From assembly GCF_047495495.1 (NCBI RefSeq), contig NZ_CP179930.1, positions 1,488,001-1,552,000 of the forward strand: DNA of 64,000 nt, read 5' to 3'. Each line of letters starts with the position of its first letter. Position 1 is the first letter of the stretch. The translations under genes and the position numbers were made by a program. This document shows, one piece after another, positions 7,818 to 16,986 of this stretch. Source of the stretch: Zymobacter sp047495495 (lineage in GTDB: Bacteria; Pseudomonadota; Gammaproteobacteria; Pseudomonadales; Halomonadaceae). A model generated the notes under the pieces. The model searched no databases, had not been told where the DNA came from, and was given only the letters and a program-made list of their open reading frames with translations.

Positions 7818-9557
7818 CTAGCGCCACCACCAGGTGATCAACCACACCACGATCAACACGCCCACCGCAATAGGCCACCAGCGCGAACCGGAACGCACTT
7901 TGGGCTGAAGGTGACGCTGCTCAGGGCGTAACGCCACCAGAAACTCCGATAAACGCCGGAAGCGCAGCCCACGACGTGGCGATAGCGCGCGCTGCAGCGC
8001 ATCATCCAGCACAGGCGAGACACTCGGCACACGCTCGCGCAGTGGAATATAGGTCATCTGCGCACGTGCTGCCTCGCTGCGGATACTGTCGAGCGGGACG
8101 TCATACGGCATTTCACCGTGTGGTTCACGCCCAGTCCAGCGGTAGCTCAGCAGCCAGTAAATTAGGGCTGCGAGGGAAAACTGATCGCTACGCCGCCCTA
8201 CTTCACCGTTCAGCGCATACTCCGGCGCATTGAACGGCGTCAGCCCGATATCGCAGGTCAGCGATAGCAGTTCCTGCTTGGAGGCCAGTTCGCGGTCTTC
8301 ACAGGCGGAAAAGTCGACCAGCATGATCTGGCCGTGCGCGTCGATCAAGAACGACTCGGGCCGCAGCCGCTGATGAATAACATTGTTGTGCGTCAGCGTT
8401 GATACCGCCTTACACATCTGGCGCGCCAGATCGAGGCGGTGCTCGTAAGAAACGTTCGGATGCGCACGCAGCCAATCGGGTAGCAAATCGCCTTCGATGT
8501 AGTTCAGCAGATAGTAATAGTAGTTGCGCGGGCGTGGAGGATTAGCCACGCGATTGATAAACGGCGAGCGGACGCGTTCGATCAGCTCACGCTGGTGCAC
8601 GAAGTGCTTGAGAAACGGGCTGCGCCGCGACAGTTGAGGGCTGATGGTTTTGAGTACAAAGCGGCGCCCACTGTCAGGGTCCAACACCCGATAAATGCGC
8701 ACTTTTTCGGTGCGTTGCGTGACCTCTTCGATCAGATAACCGTCCAGTTCGTCCCCCACGCGCAGCTCGGGCGGCACCGGCGGCTCCCCGTCCAGCAGCG
8801 ATGCAGTTTGCTGCTGTTCATCCGAAGTCGCTTCGATCTGATCGACACGCACCAGCTGGAAGCAGAACGAATCATCGCCATAACCACGTTCGCTGGCTTG
8901 CTCGCTGGCACGATGACAGAGCTGCTGGCAGGCTTCATCTAGGTCGATGGCATGCTGACTGATGACCTGCACATAGTCACTGGGCGTTAGCGTGCCGTTC
9001 ACGGCTTGAGTGGTGAATAGGAAGATGTCCCCCGGTTTGACCGGCAGGCGCATGTATTCGATATCGAGATTGACGTCCATCCCCAGCGCTCGCGAAGGAT
9101 AGCGATAGCCGCCCAGCTCGGTGATGTGATCACGCGTCAGCTGATCGCATTCCGCGCCACGGATACGGTAGACACGAGTATCCCCAGCATGGAACAGGTG
9201 CGCCATGTCGCGCTTAAAGATCATGGTAGAGAAGGCACTGACATAGCTGCCACCGCGGATAAAGCGGCTCTGGCTATAGCACCACATGTTAAGCGCACGC
9301 AGTACACGGTGCACCGCATATTTGGTGTCCCAGTGCTCCGGCGTGGAATAGTAATCGTCGATGAATCCTCGCACCGCCAGATCTGCCGCTTGGCGGGCAA
9401 TGGCATTGCGTGACGGGGAGTCGGCGATGACGGCGCATCCTCCGTACTGTGGCTCTGGCAATACCTGAGGGCATTGCACCGCCATAAAAGAACGGTGATG
9501 GCGAGGCATGGCGGCCACGAAAGCTTGCCCAGAGCTCAGTATCAGTTGATGTGCCAA
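7818..9557 (-). CDS. Membrane-anchored PP2C-like / Ser-Thr kinase-like fusion with degraded catalytic motifs
   Basis: 579 residues from a TTG start at 9557, chosen because GGAGAC lies 6 nt upstream; an ATG at 9578 has no such site. Residues 1-240 follow the PP2C fold of the gammaproteobacterial phosphatase/kinase fusion family, 270-540 a protein-kinase fold, and 557-578 form a C-terminal membrane anchor. Compared with the family as I know it, the metal-binding motifs are altered: NQDFHG is RSFMAV (22-27), ADG is ADS (45-47), TDG is TQA (183-185). In the kinase half the VLK lysine remains (303), but HxDLxPEN reads HQRLRPES, with Arg397 in place of the catalytic Asp, DFG reads DFS, and the glycine-rich loop is absent. 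The frame is intact, so this looks like a maintained non-catalytic scaffold or sensor rather than debris; that role is inferred. Confidence 0.8.
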   Translation of the reverse strand: MAHQLILSSGQAFVAAMPRHHRSFMAVQCPQVLPEPQYGGCAVIADSPSRNAIARQAADLAVRGFIDDYYSTPEHWDTKYAVHRVLRALNMWCYSQSRFIRGGSYVSAFSTMIFKRDMAHLFHAGDTRVYRIRGAECDQLTRDHITELGGYRYPSRALGMDVNLDIEYMRLPVKPGDIFLFTTQAVNGTLTPSDYVQVISQHAIDLDEACQQLCHRASEQASERGYGDDSFCFQLVRVDQIEATSDEQQQTASLLDGEPPVPPELRVGDELDGYLIEEVTQRTEKVRIYRVLDPDSGRRFVLKTISPQLSRRSPFLKHFVHQRELIERVRSPFINRVANPPRPRNYYYYLLNYIEGDLLPDWLRAHPNVSYEHRLDLARQMCKAVSTLTHNNVIHQRLRPESFLIDAHGQIMLVDFSACEDRELASKQELLSLTCDIGLTPFNAPEYALNGEVGRRSDQFSLAALIYWLLSYRWTGREPHGEMPYDVPLDSIRSEAARAQMTYIPLRERVPSVSPVLDDALQRALSPRRGLRFRRLSEFLVALRPEQRHLQPKVRSGSRWWPIAVGVLIVVWLITWWWR

Positions 9558-9843
9558 CGAAACGTCTCCATGCAACATAAGGGAACATATAATAGAGAGA
9601 CACGCGCTTGTTTTCGATGCGCAAAAAGTCGGGGGCACCTTTCGCCAAAGCCACGAAACATGCCGTCTCGAAACGATAATTCACCGGATTGCTTATCGGC
9701 AGGTTGGTAATCCCCGCAACGACTTCGTATACTCTGGCGCTGTCCACGGACAGCGGCTCAAGGTATATGTGTGCGTCAAGTGCCTGCGCTTGAGCCAACT
9801 GCCGCACCTTCAACCTGTATTCATGACATCAAGGCCTTTCTTC

Positions 9844-10377
9844 ATGAGTTTCAAAGACATCCCTGCGGGCAAGTCACTGCCCGATGACATCTACGTCGTC
9901 ATCGAAATTCCGGCACAGCACACGCCGATCAAATACGAAATCGACAAGGATTTCGATGCGCTGATGGTCGACCGCTTTATGGCCACGCCGATGTTCTACC
10001 CGGCCAACTACGGTTACATCTCTCGCACACTGGCTGACGACGGTGACCCCCTCGATGCACTGGTCGTCACGCCGTATCCTGTTCAGCCGGGTAGCGTCAT
10101 CCGCGCTCGTGCCGTCGGCATGCTGAACATGTCCGACGAAGGCGGTGAAGATACCAAACTGGTCTGCGTACCGCACGCCAAACTCACCACGCTGTACAAT
10201 GATGTCAAAGAAGTGACCGATCTTCCGGAACTTCTGCGCCAGCAGATTGCCCACTTCTTCGAGAACTACAAAGACCTCGAAGCAGGCAAATGGGTCAAGG
10301 TTGACGGCTGGGAAGGTGCTCAGGCAGCACGCGACGCCATCCTCAAAGCCGTTGAGGCCTACAACGCACAGAAATGA
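9844..10377 (+). CDS. ppa: Inorganic pyrophosphatase
   Basis: Hydrolyses pyrophosphate released by biosynthesis; cytosolic hexamer. 177 residues from ATG at 9844, with AAGG about 9 nt upstream; the in-frame extension to 9769 is not conserved. The family I signature DGDPLDALVV (metal ligands) is near residue 65, YEIDKD is near 30, and FFENYKDLEAGKWVKVDGW marks the C-terminus. It is divergent from the phosphatase-kinase fusion with about 290 bp between them, which must hold both promoters. Confidence 0.97.
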   Translation: MSFKDIPAGKSLPDDIYVVIEIPAQHTPIKYEIDKDFDALMVDRFMATPMFYPANYGYISRTLADDGDPLDALVVTPYPVQPGSVIRARAVGMLNMSDEGGEDTKLVCVPHAKLTTLYNDVKEVTDLPELLRQQIAHFFENYKDLEAGKWVKVDGWEGAQAARDAILKAVEAYNAQK

Positions 10378-10396
10378 TGCGGCCTTGACGTGCTAC

Positions 10397-10421
10397 GAAG
10401 CGCTCCGTTCAGGGGCGCTTC
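10397..10421 (+). terminator. Hairpin after ppa
   Basis: GAAGCGC / GCGCTTC stem with an 11-nt loop, 20 bp after the ppa stop, followed by TTGCTT. The U-tract is weak, so termination may be partial. Confidence 0.55.
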
Positions 10422-10508
10422 TTGCTTACCCACGCTGGTTTACCATGTTCTCGGCCAGCGATACCCTTCTTTGCCGCTCTTCCCTTTACGCGCGGAGCAC
10501 CTTTCTGC

Positions 10509-12350
10509 ATGCCCATGCCTCGCTTCTGTACTCGGCTATTATGCCTGTGGACGCTGATCCTATCGCTGTTCTCTCTGTGCGCCCATGCCGACGATACGTC
10601 GCCGTCCATCATCCAGCGCCACCTAGTGGCCGATACCACAACGCCAGCCGCGCCATCGTTTCTGCCACCGGGCCAGGCCTTCAAGGTCGACAGTGCCGAA
10701 AACGAGCACGGCCCGTACATTACGCTTGAGGCAGCCCCGGGCTACTACCTGTACCGGGATCGCATCCATCTCACCCAAGCGGGTCAGGATATTACCGATC
10801 GCGCCCAATTCAGTCCTCCGCAGCAGAAAAACGACCCTTCATTTGGTCAGGTCTCGGTCTATCACGACCAAGCACATATCACCCTGCCCAACTGGCAGAC
10901 CGATTCGGCCCCCATCAATATCCGCTATCAGGGCTGCGCCGAAGCAGGACTGTGCTACCCGCCCATGCAAAAGACGCTCAGCGTACCTGCAAGCGCTACA
11001 TCTTTTGACCACGCGCCCCCCAGCACTACGAATAAGGTCCTCAGCGCTACCCCGACAACCCCCGCGCTGTCGCCCTGGACACTGCTGATGCTTTTTGCGG
11101 CGGGCGTTGGCTTAACCTTTACGCCCTGTGTGCTGCCCATGCTGCCCATCGCCTGTGCGATTGTGGTAGGCCGCACACCGTCTCGACGCCAAGCGCTGGG
11201 GCTATCGCTGGCGTACGTGATAGGCATGGTTATCGCCTACGCGCTATTAGGTCTAGTGGTAGGACTGTTCGGCAGCAGCCTGCAACTGCAGGCCCAATTG
11301 CAGCGTGCTTGGGTACTGGTTCCGATGGCGGCCGCCTGCATTGTGGCAGCGGGCTGGCTGTTTGATCTCTACCAACTGCGACTGCCACTGTGGCTGTCCA
11401 TACGCATGCAAAATGCCAATGATCGCCTGCATCAGCGCGGCCTGATCGGTACGATCGCCACCGGCGCACTTTCAACACTGGTGCTCTCTCCATGCCTGTC
11501 CGCCCCGTTGGCCGGCGTATTGGTCTACCTCAGCACAACGGGCAACGTCGTTATGGCCATGCTGGGGCTGGTGGCACTTGCGCTAGGAATGGGCACCCCC
11601 ATCATCATTTGCTGTACGTTTGGGGCGGGGCTGCTGCCACGTGCAGGCGCATGGATGACCACGGTCAAGGGCCTGTTCGGGCTGATGCTACTGGGCACAG
11701 CGCTATGGCTGCTGGCCCGCATCCTGCCACCGGCATGCACTCTGTTGCTATGGGGCATATGGGGACTGGGTGGGGCGCGACTACTGGGCGCAGGCTTGCC
11801 ACTTCAACAGGGAAGCCGAGCATTGCTGCAAATCATCGGCTGGGCAGCAACAATATGGAGTGTCGCCTGTATCACAGGCGCAGCGGCTGGCGGCCACGAC
11901 CCACTTCGCCCTTTGGCCTCCTTTACCGCCTCGACCACCACCGAGCCACACCCACGGTCATCTTCGGATACTGCCTCGCCCTGGCCTCGTCTCGACAGTA
12001 TGGAGGCGCTACAGCGCGTACTGGACGACAGCTCAAGTCAGCCGCTACTGATTGATATTTATGCAGATTGGTGTACCAGCTGCCAGCAGATGGAGCGCAC
12101 GGTATATGCAGCGCCTGAATTGCAGCCAATTCTGAGTCTTTTTCGGGGTTTTCGACTGGATGTCACACATCCGGACGAAAAGACGCTCGAATTTCTGCGA
12201 GGCCACGGTTTATTTGGTCCCCCGGGCGCTCTATTTTTCGTTGAGGGACAAGAGGCTGCCGATGAGCGTATCGTCGGCGAACGTTCGCGAGAAGAAGTGG
12301 AAAATCACCTGCGCGCGGTGCTGAACGCATCACGTCGTGCTCAGCCATGA
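10509..12350 (+). CDS. dsbD: Thiol:disulfide interchange protein DsbD
   Basis: Inner-membrane reductase that passes electrons from cytoplasmic thioredoxin to periplasmic DsbC/DsbG and cytochrome c maturation. 613 residues from ATG at 10509, followed by a signal peptide (LLCLWTLILSLFSLCAHA). The alpha domain has its pair of cysteines in YQGCAEAGLCYPP. The membrane beta domain has the two redox cysteines in FTPCVLPMLPI and LSPCLSAPL. The gamma domain is thioredoxin-like with YADWCTSCQQME. All three redox pairs are present, so it should be functional. Exact start uncertain: a second ATG lies 6 bp downstream. Confidence 0.94.
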   Translation: MPMPRFCTRLLCLWTLILSLFSLCAHADDTSPSIIQRHLVADTTTPAAPSFLPPGQAFKVDSAENEHGPYITLEAAPGYYLYRDRIHLTQAGQDITDRAQFSPPQQKNDPSFGQVSVYHDQAHITLPNWQTDSAPINIRYQGCAEAGLCYPPMQKTLSVPASATSFDHAPPSTTNKVLSATPTTPALSPWTLLMLFAAGVGLTFTPCVLPMLPIACAIVVGRTPSRRQALGLSLAYVIGMVIAYALLGLVVGLFGSSLQLQAQLQRAWVLVPMAAACIVAAGWLFDLYQLRLPLWLSIRMQNANDRLHQRGLIGTIATGALSTLVLSPCLSAPLAGVLVYLSTTGNVVMAMLGLVALALGMGTPIIICCTFGAGLLPRAGAWMTTVKGLFGLMLLGTALWLLARILPPACTLLLWGIWGLGGARLLGAGLPLQQGSRALLQIIGWAATIWSVACITGAAAGGHDPLRPLASFTASTTTEPHPRSSSDTASPWPRLDSMEALQRVLDDSSSQPLLIDIYADWCTSCQQMERTVYAAPELQPILSLFRGFRLDVTHPDEKTLEFLRGHGLFGPPGALFFVEGQEAADERIVGERSREEVENHLRAVLNASRRAQP

Positions 12351-12363
12351 CTAGACACTGCCT

Positions 12364-12489
12364 TTAATTTTCGGCAAACTCCATCTCCATCGGCTGAGCG
12401 GGCATATCTTCGACTATCATGAAGCGATCTTCGAAGTTCTTGCACAGGTTAACAGCGTCACCCTTATCGTTGACCTCTGCACGACTCAC
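12364..12489 (-). CDS. Possible small ORF, 41 residues, unknown
   Basis: A short minus-strand frame between convergent dsbD and divergent accB. It has a GTG start at 12489 preceded by an AAGAGG Shine-Dalgarno about 9 nt away, and TAA at 12364. The predicted peptide (starting VSRAEVNDKGDAVNLCK) is acidic, has one cysteine, and ends in a Met/Glu-rich tail (PMEMEFAEN). I recognise no family. The position upstream of accB often holds aroQ in other gammaproteobacteria, but this is not an aroQ remnant. It could be a chance frame. Confidence 0.3.
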   Translation of the reverse strand: MSRAEVNDKGDAVNLCKNFEDRFMIVEDMPAQPMEMEFAEN

Positions 12490-12571
12490 GCGCTAGGCCC
12501 TCTTGATCTACGCCCCTGCTGTCCCAAGGCACAGGGGTATTCATTTCACAGCTATCGGAACTGAATTACAC

Positions 12572-13039
12572 ATGGACATTCGCAAGGTCAAAAAACTGAT
12601 CGAACTGCTGGAAGAATCCAACGTCAGCGAAATCGAAATTCAGGAAGGCGAAGAATCCGTCCGCATCAGCCGCAACTTCAGCCAGGTAGGCGGCCAGGCA
12701 CCGGTGACAGCTTACTACTCTGCTCCGCAGCCAGTTCAAGCCGCAGCACCTGCTGCTCCGGCACCCGCTGCCGCAGAAGCACCGGCAGCACCTGCCGCTC
12801 CGGCAGGCCACGCGGTCAACTCTCCGATGGTCGGCACCTTCTACCGCGCTTCCGCGCCGGGCGCCAAGCCGTTCGTTGAAGAAGGTCAGCAGGTTCGCAA
12901 GGGCGACACCGTCTGCATCGTCGAAGCCATGAAGATGATGAACCAGATCGAAGCGGACAAGGACGGCGTCATCGGTGCCGTACTCGTTGAAGACGGTCAG
13001 CCGGTCGAATTCGACCAGCCGCTGGTTACTATCCTCTGA
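12572..13039 (+). CDS. accB: Acetyl-CoA carboxylase biotin carboxyl carrier protein
   Basis: Carries biotin between the carboxylase and transferase halves of acetyl-CoA carboxylase, the first step of fatty-acid synthesis. 155 residues from ATG at 12572 (MDIRKVKKLIELLEES). There is an Ala/Pro-rich flexible linker at about residues 55-85 and a C-terminal biotinyl domain with the acceptor lysine in EAMKMMNQIEA. The upstream in-frame extension to 12503 is not conserved. accC follows after 80 bp, the usual operon. Confidence 0.97.
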   Translation: MDIRKVKKLIELLEESNVSEIEIQEGEESVRISRNFSQVGGQAPVTAYYSAPQPVQAAAPAAPAPAAAEAPAAPAAPAGHAVNSPMVGTFYRASAPGAKPFVEEGQQVRKGDTVCIVEAMKMMNQIEADKDGVIGAVLVEDGQPVEFDQPLVTIL

Positions 13040-13119
13040 GCCACTTGCCCCTGTCAGCAGCGCACTGCGCCTGACAGGGTGTCTTGCTGCACCTGTCTCA
13101 CCGAATCTGCGAGAAGATC

Positions 13120-14469
13120 ATGTTGCAAAAGGTACTGATCGCCAACCGCGGCGAAATTGCACTGCGTATTCTGCGTGCATGCAAGGAGCTCGGCATCAGA
13201 ACGGTGGCCGTTCATTCGAAAGCCGATCGTGACCTCATCCACGTCCGCCTGGCAGACGAAGCCGTCTGCATCGGCCCGGCTTCCCCGGCCCAGTCCTACC
13301 TCAACATTCCGGCACTGATTTCTGCCGCTGAGGTCACCGACGCCTCCGCCATCCACCCCGGCTATGGCTTCCTGTCCGAGAACGCTGACTTTGCCGAGCA
13401 GGTAGAACGCTCTGGTTTCGCCTTCATCGGCCCGACCGCCGACGTCATCCGTCTAATGGGTGACAAGGTATCGGCTATCGAATCCATGAAAGCCGCTGGT
13501 GTACCGACCGTCCCCGGTTCTGATGGCCCGCTGCCGGCCGATGATCAGAAGATCATCGACTTCGGTCGCCGCATCGGCTACCCGGTTATCGTCAAAGCTG
13601 CCGCTGGTGGTGGTGGTCGCGGTATGCGCGTCGTGCGTGAAGAAAGCGAACTGCTGGAAGCGGTCAGCGTTACCAAGACCGAAGCCAATGCCGCATTCGG
13701 TAGCGACGTGGTCTACATGGAGAAATTCCTGGAAAATCCGCGCCACATCGAAGTTCAGGTGTTGGCTGACGGACAAGGGAATGCTGTCCATCTTTACGAC
13801 CGCGACTGCTCGCTGCAGCGTCGTCACCAGAAGGTTCTGGAAGAAGCACCAGCACCGGGTGTCGATCCTGAAGCGCGTGCACACGTGCTCAAGTCCTGCG
13901 TCGATGCCTGCATCAAGATTGGCTACCGCGGTGCCGGTACGTTCGAATTCCTGTACGAAAACGGTCGTTTCTTCTTCATCGAAATGAACACCCGCGTACA
14001 GGTCGAACACCCCGTCACTGAAATGGTGACCGGTGTTGATATCGTCAAGGAACAGCTGCGCATCGCTTCCGGCCTGCCGCTGTCCGTCCGTCAGGAAGAC
14101 ATCAAGCTGCGTGGTCACGCCTTCGAGTGCCGCATCAACGCCGAAGATGCTGATACGTTCATGCCGTCTCCCGGCAAGATCACCTTCTACCACGCACCGG
14201 GCGGTATCGGCGTACGTATGGATTCCCATATCTACACCGGCTACACCGTTCCGCCGTACTACGACTCTCTGATCGGCAAGCTGATCACGTGGGGCGATGA
14301 CCGTGCCAGCGCGCTGACACGCATGCGCAACGCCCTCGACGAGATCCTAGTGGAAGGCATCAAGACGAATATCCCGATGCAGCAGCGTCTGGTGCGTGAC
14401 GAAGCCTTTATCAAGGGCGGCGTCAACATCCACTATCTGGAAAATTCGCTGGCGTCGAAAAAGCACTGA
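13120..14469 (+). CDS. accC: Acetyl-CoA carboxylase, biotin carboxylase subunit
   Basis: ATP-dependent carboxylation of biotin on AccB using bicarbonate. 450 residues from ATG at 13120 (MLQKVLIANRGEIALR); the ORF could begin 36 bp earlier but the family starts here. ATP-grasp features: KAAAGGGGRGMR glycine loop, MEKFLENPRHIEVQV, the DCSLQRRHQKVLEEAP segment and catalytic FFIEMNTRVQVEHPVTE. Operon partner of accB. A terminator hairpin follows at 14522. Confidence 0.98.
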   Translation: MLQKVLIANRGEIALRILRACKELGIRTVAVHSKADRDLIHVRLADEAVCIGPASPAQSYLNIPALISAAEVTDASAIHPGYGFLSENADFAEQVERSGFAFIGPTADVIRLMGDKVSAIESMKAAGVPTVPGSDGPLPADDQKIIDFGRRIGYPVIVKAAAGGGGRGMRVVREESELLEAVSVTKTEANAAFGSDVVYMEKFLENPRHIEVQVLADGQGNAVHLYDRDCSLQRRHQKVLEEAPAPGVDPEARAHVLKSCVDACIKIGYRGAGTFEFLYENGRFFFIEMNTRVQVEHPVTEMVTGVDIVKEQLRIASGLPLSVRQEDIKLRGHAFECRINAEDADTFMPSPGKITFYHAPGGIGVRMDSHIYTGYTVPPYYDSLIGKLITWGDDRASALTRMRNALDEILVEGIKTNIPMQQRLVRDEAFIKGGVNIHYLENSLASKKH

Positions 14470-14521
14470 GTGAAAATTGGCAGGCCTTTTGGTATAAACC
14501 AGGGCCTGTCATTTCGCTTCC

Positions 14522-14547
14522 AAAGAGCGGCCAGGTGCCGCTCTTTT
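14522..14547 (+). terminator. Terminator of the accBC operon
   Basis: GAGCGGC / GCCGCTC stem with a 5-nt loop (CAGGT), flanked by AAA and TTTT, 53 bp after the accC stop. prmA begins 104 bp later and so probably has its own promoter. Confidence 0.85.
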
Positions 14548-14650
14548 CGCAGGTGCAGCTTTTGTGCCGCCTGCATGCTTCTCTCTTCTGACTTTCGCGT
14601 CAGTGTTGTCTTATCGCGACACTGGCCGTGCTTACCGAGGTATTGCTGCC

Positions 14651-15562
14651 ATGGCATGGCTTCAGCTCAAGGCCTGTATCGCCCCTGAACACGCCGATCT
14701 GCTCGAATCACTGCTGACCGATGAGGGCGCTTGCGCCATCACGCTCGAAGATGCCGAGGACACACCGGTATTCGAACCAGAGCGCGGCACCACGCCACTG
14801 TGGGCACATACCGTACTGAAAGGACTGTACGACGACCTTGAAGGCGTTGACGGCATGCTGAGTCGTGTACAGCAAGGCTGGGCTAGTCAGCTGCCGGAGG
14901 TACCCGCCCCGCAGATCGACTACGAGATCCTACAAGATCAGGACTGGACGCGAGTTTGGATGGACGACTTCCACCCACTGCGCATGGGCGAACGCCTATG
15001 GATCGTCCCGAGCTGGCACGAACCACCCGAACCGGACGCCGTCAACCTCATCCTTGATCCGGGCCTTGCCTTCGGTACCGGCACGCACCCTACCACTGCG
15101 CTGTGTCTGGAATGGCTAGACCAGCAAGCTGTGGAAGGTGTTCTACAGGGTCATACCCTGCTGGATGTAGGCTGCGGTTCTGGCATTCTGGCAATCGCAG
15201 GCCTCAAGCTGGGCGCGCGCTACGCCCGCGGCACGGACATCGACCCGCAAGCCCTACTGGCCAGCCGCGACAATGCTCAACGCAACGCCATCGAGGACGC
15301 GCAGTTCACGCTGCACTACCCCGAAAATGCACCGCAGGAAACCTACGATATCGTGGTGGCCAACATTCTGGCGGGACCACTCGTCGAGCTGGCGCCCATG
15401 ATCGCGGACTATGTTGCTCCCGGTGGCCGCTTTGCGTTGTCCGGCATTCTGGCCAACCAAGCTAACGATATCGTTGCGGCGTACGAAGCGCAGGGCCTGT
15501 TCGTCAAGCCGCCGGTAGAGCGTGAAGGCTGGATTCGCGTTGATGGCTACCGCCCGGAGTGA
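14651..15562 (+). CDS. prmA: Ribosomal protein L11 methyltransferase
   Basis: SAM-dependent trimethylation of ribosomal protein L11. 303 residues from ATG at 14651 (MAWLQLKACIAPEHAD), with GAGG 11 nt upstream; an in-frame extension of 29 residues is not family-like. Seen: DPGLAFGTGTHPTT, SAM-binding LLDVGCGSGILAIAG, and VANILAGPLVELAP. dusB starts 9 bp after its stop, so prmA-dusB-fis form one operon. Confidence 0.96.
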   Translation: MAWLQLKACIAPEHADLLESLLTDEGACAITLEDAEDTPVFEPERGTTPLWAHTVLKGLYDDLEGVDGMLSRVQQGWASQLPEVPAPQIDYEILQDQDWTRVWMDDFHPLRMGERLWIVPSWHEPPEPDAVNLILDPGLAFGTGTHPTTALCLEWLDQQAVEGVLQGHTLLDVGCGSGILAIAGLKLGARYARGTDIDPQALLASRDNAQRNAIEDAQFTLHYPENAPQETYDIVVANILAGPLVELAPMIADYVAPGGRFALSGILANQANDIVAAYEAQGLFVKPPVEREGWIRVDGYRPE

Positions 15563-15571
15563 TGTAAACGC

Positions 15572-16576
15572 ATGAGCTTTACCGTTCTGCCGCCGCGACT
15601 ACCCACTATCGGCCCCTATGCGCTGACAACACCGTGCATTTTGGCCCCGATGGCCGGTGTCACGGATCGTCCCTTTCGTCAGCTGTGCCGACAGCTGGGC
15701 GCGGGGCTAACCGTATCGGAAATGGTCACCTCCGACCGGACTCTATGGCATACGGCAAAGTCGAAACTGCGCCTTGACCATCGTGGCGAACCCGAACCCC
15801 GCATCGTTCAGATTGCCGGCGGCGATCCCGAAATGCTCGCAGACGCAGCACGAGGCAATGTCGAACACGGCGCCCAGATCATCGACATCAATATGGGCTG
15901 CCCGGCCAAGAAAGTGTGCAACAAAGCAGCTGGCTCAGCACTGCTACGCGATGAACGACTGGTTGGCGATATCTTGGCCGCCGTGGTATCCGCCGTCGAC
16001 GTACCGGTCACGCTCAAGATCCGTACGGGGTGGTGCGAAAATACGCGTAACGGCATGCGCATCGCCCGGCTGGCCGAATCGCTGGGCATTCAAGCGCTCG
16101 CCGTTCACGGCCGTACGCGTGAACAACGCTATACTGGCGAAGCGGAATACGACACTATCGCGGCCATCCGACAGGCTGTCGATATTCCGGTATTCGCCAA
16201 TGGCGACATCGACTCACCGGAAAAGGCCTATCGCGTTCTGCAACACACTGAGGCCGATGCCGTCATGATTGGCCGCAGTGCCCAAGGGAACCCATGGCTA
16301 TTCAGGGAGATCGTTCACTACCTGCAGACGGGAGAGTATCTTGCCCCACCCTCTGCCAACGAACGGCTCGCAGTCATGCAGATGCACTTAAGCGCGCTGT
16401 ATCAACACTACGGCGATTACATGGGCGTGCGCATCGCCCGAAAGCACGTGGGCTGGTACCTTCAAACCCTACCGGAAGGCCAACAGGCTCGCGCCCGTTT
16501 CAATGCACTCGAGACGCCAGAGCAACAGCGCGCGTTCGTGCACGCATTTCTGTCGCCAATATGCGCCAGCATGTGA
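15572..16576 (+). CDS. dusB: tRNA-dihydrouridine synthase B
   Basis: FMN-dependent reduction of uridine 17 in the tRNA D-loop. 334 residues. TIM-barrel Dus features: LAPMAGVTDRPFR at the N-terminus, IDINMGCPAKKVCNKAAGSALL with the catalytic cysteine of the CP.K motif, LKIRTGW, VHGRTREQRYTG, and ANGDIDSPE...MIGRSAQGNPWLF. Operon with fis, 10 bp downstream; dusB-fis is a classic gammaproteobacterial pair. Confidence 0.97.
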   Translation: MSFTVLPPRLPTIGPYALTTPCILAPMAGVTDRPFRQLCRQLGAGLTVSEMVTSDRTLWHTAKSKLRLDHRGEPEPRIVQIAGGDPEMLADAARGNVEHGAQIIDINMGCPAKKVCNKAAGSALLRDERLVGDILAAVVSAVDVPVTLKIRTGWCENTRNGMRIARLAESLGIQALAVHGRTREQRYTGEAEYDTIAAIRQAVDIPVFANGDIDSPEKAYRVLQHTEADAVMIGRSAQGNPWLFREIVHYLQTGEYLAPPSANERLAVMQMHLSALYQHYGDYMGVRIARKHVGWYLQTLPEGQQARARFNALETPEQQRAFVHAFLSPICASM

Positions 16577-16586
16577 GAAAGACATC

Positions 16587-16892
16587 ATGAGCCACGATAC
16601 ACAACCGAAGCACGCCGATACGCATCCCGCCTCTTCTGCTCAGCAGCACGCTGTGCAGGAATCGCAGGCGACGCTACGCGAGACCGTTGCCGCAACGATG
16701 CAGCGCTATTTCCATCATCTAGATGGAGAAACGGTAACCGACCTGTATGACATGGTACTGGCCGAGGTCGAAGCCCCTCTGCTCAGCAGCGTCATGGACT
16801 ACGTGCATGGCAACCAAACGCATGCCTCGCAGATGCTTGGACTCAACCGCGGTACACTGCGCAAGAAACTCAAACAGTACAACCTGCTGTAA
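16587..16892 (+). CDS. fis: DNA-binding protein Fis
   Basis: Nucleoid-bending protein and growth-phase regulator. 101 residues from ATG at 16587; the in-frame reading back to 16503 lies inside dusB and is not conserved. The C-terminal helix-turn-helix (VMDYVHGNQTHASQMLGLNRGTLRKKLKQYNLL) is split here by position: residues 69-101 match the family closely. The N-terminus is less conserved, as usual. In related genomes purH follows fis directly; here 3.8 kb of AT-rich accessory DNA intervenes. Confidence 0.96.
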   Translation: MSHDTQPKHADTHPASSAQQHAVQESQATLRETVAATMQRYFHHLDGETVTDLYDMVLAEVEAPLLSSVMDYVHGNQTHASQMLGLNRGTLRKKLKQYNLL

Positions 16893-16943
16893 CCGCCCCG
16901 CTCTACTCCTGCATCAGCCTTATTGGCACCATCGCTAATGACA

Positions 16944-16986
16944 CGCCGTGACATGTATTGGCTCAACCAAGAGGCAGGTCACGGCG
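16944..16986. repeat. Long-loop inverted repeat after fis
   Basis: Perfect 9-bp arms CGCCGTGAC (16944-16952) and GTCACGGCG (16978-16986), with an inner TTGG / CCAA pair (16958-16961, 16967-16970). It lies 51 bp after the fis stop, at the boundary where base composition falls. It may fold in the fis mRNA 3' end or mark the island edge. Confidence 0.55.

Noticed and set aside
9289..9813. 174-residue minus-strand frame upstream of and overlapping the pseudo-enzyme gene
   Set aside because: It overlaps the pseudo-enzyme gene by about 270 bp in another frame and crosses the ppa promoter region; the TTG start with a good Shine-Dalgarno explains the locus better.
13453..14229. 258-residue minus-strand frame opposite accC
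   Set aside because: Antisense shadow of accC.
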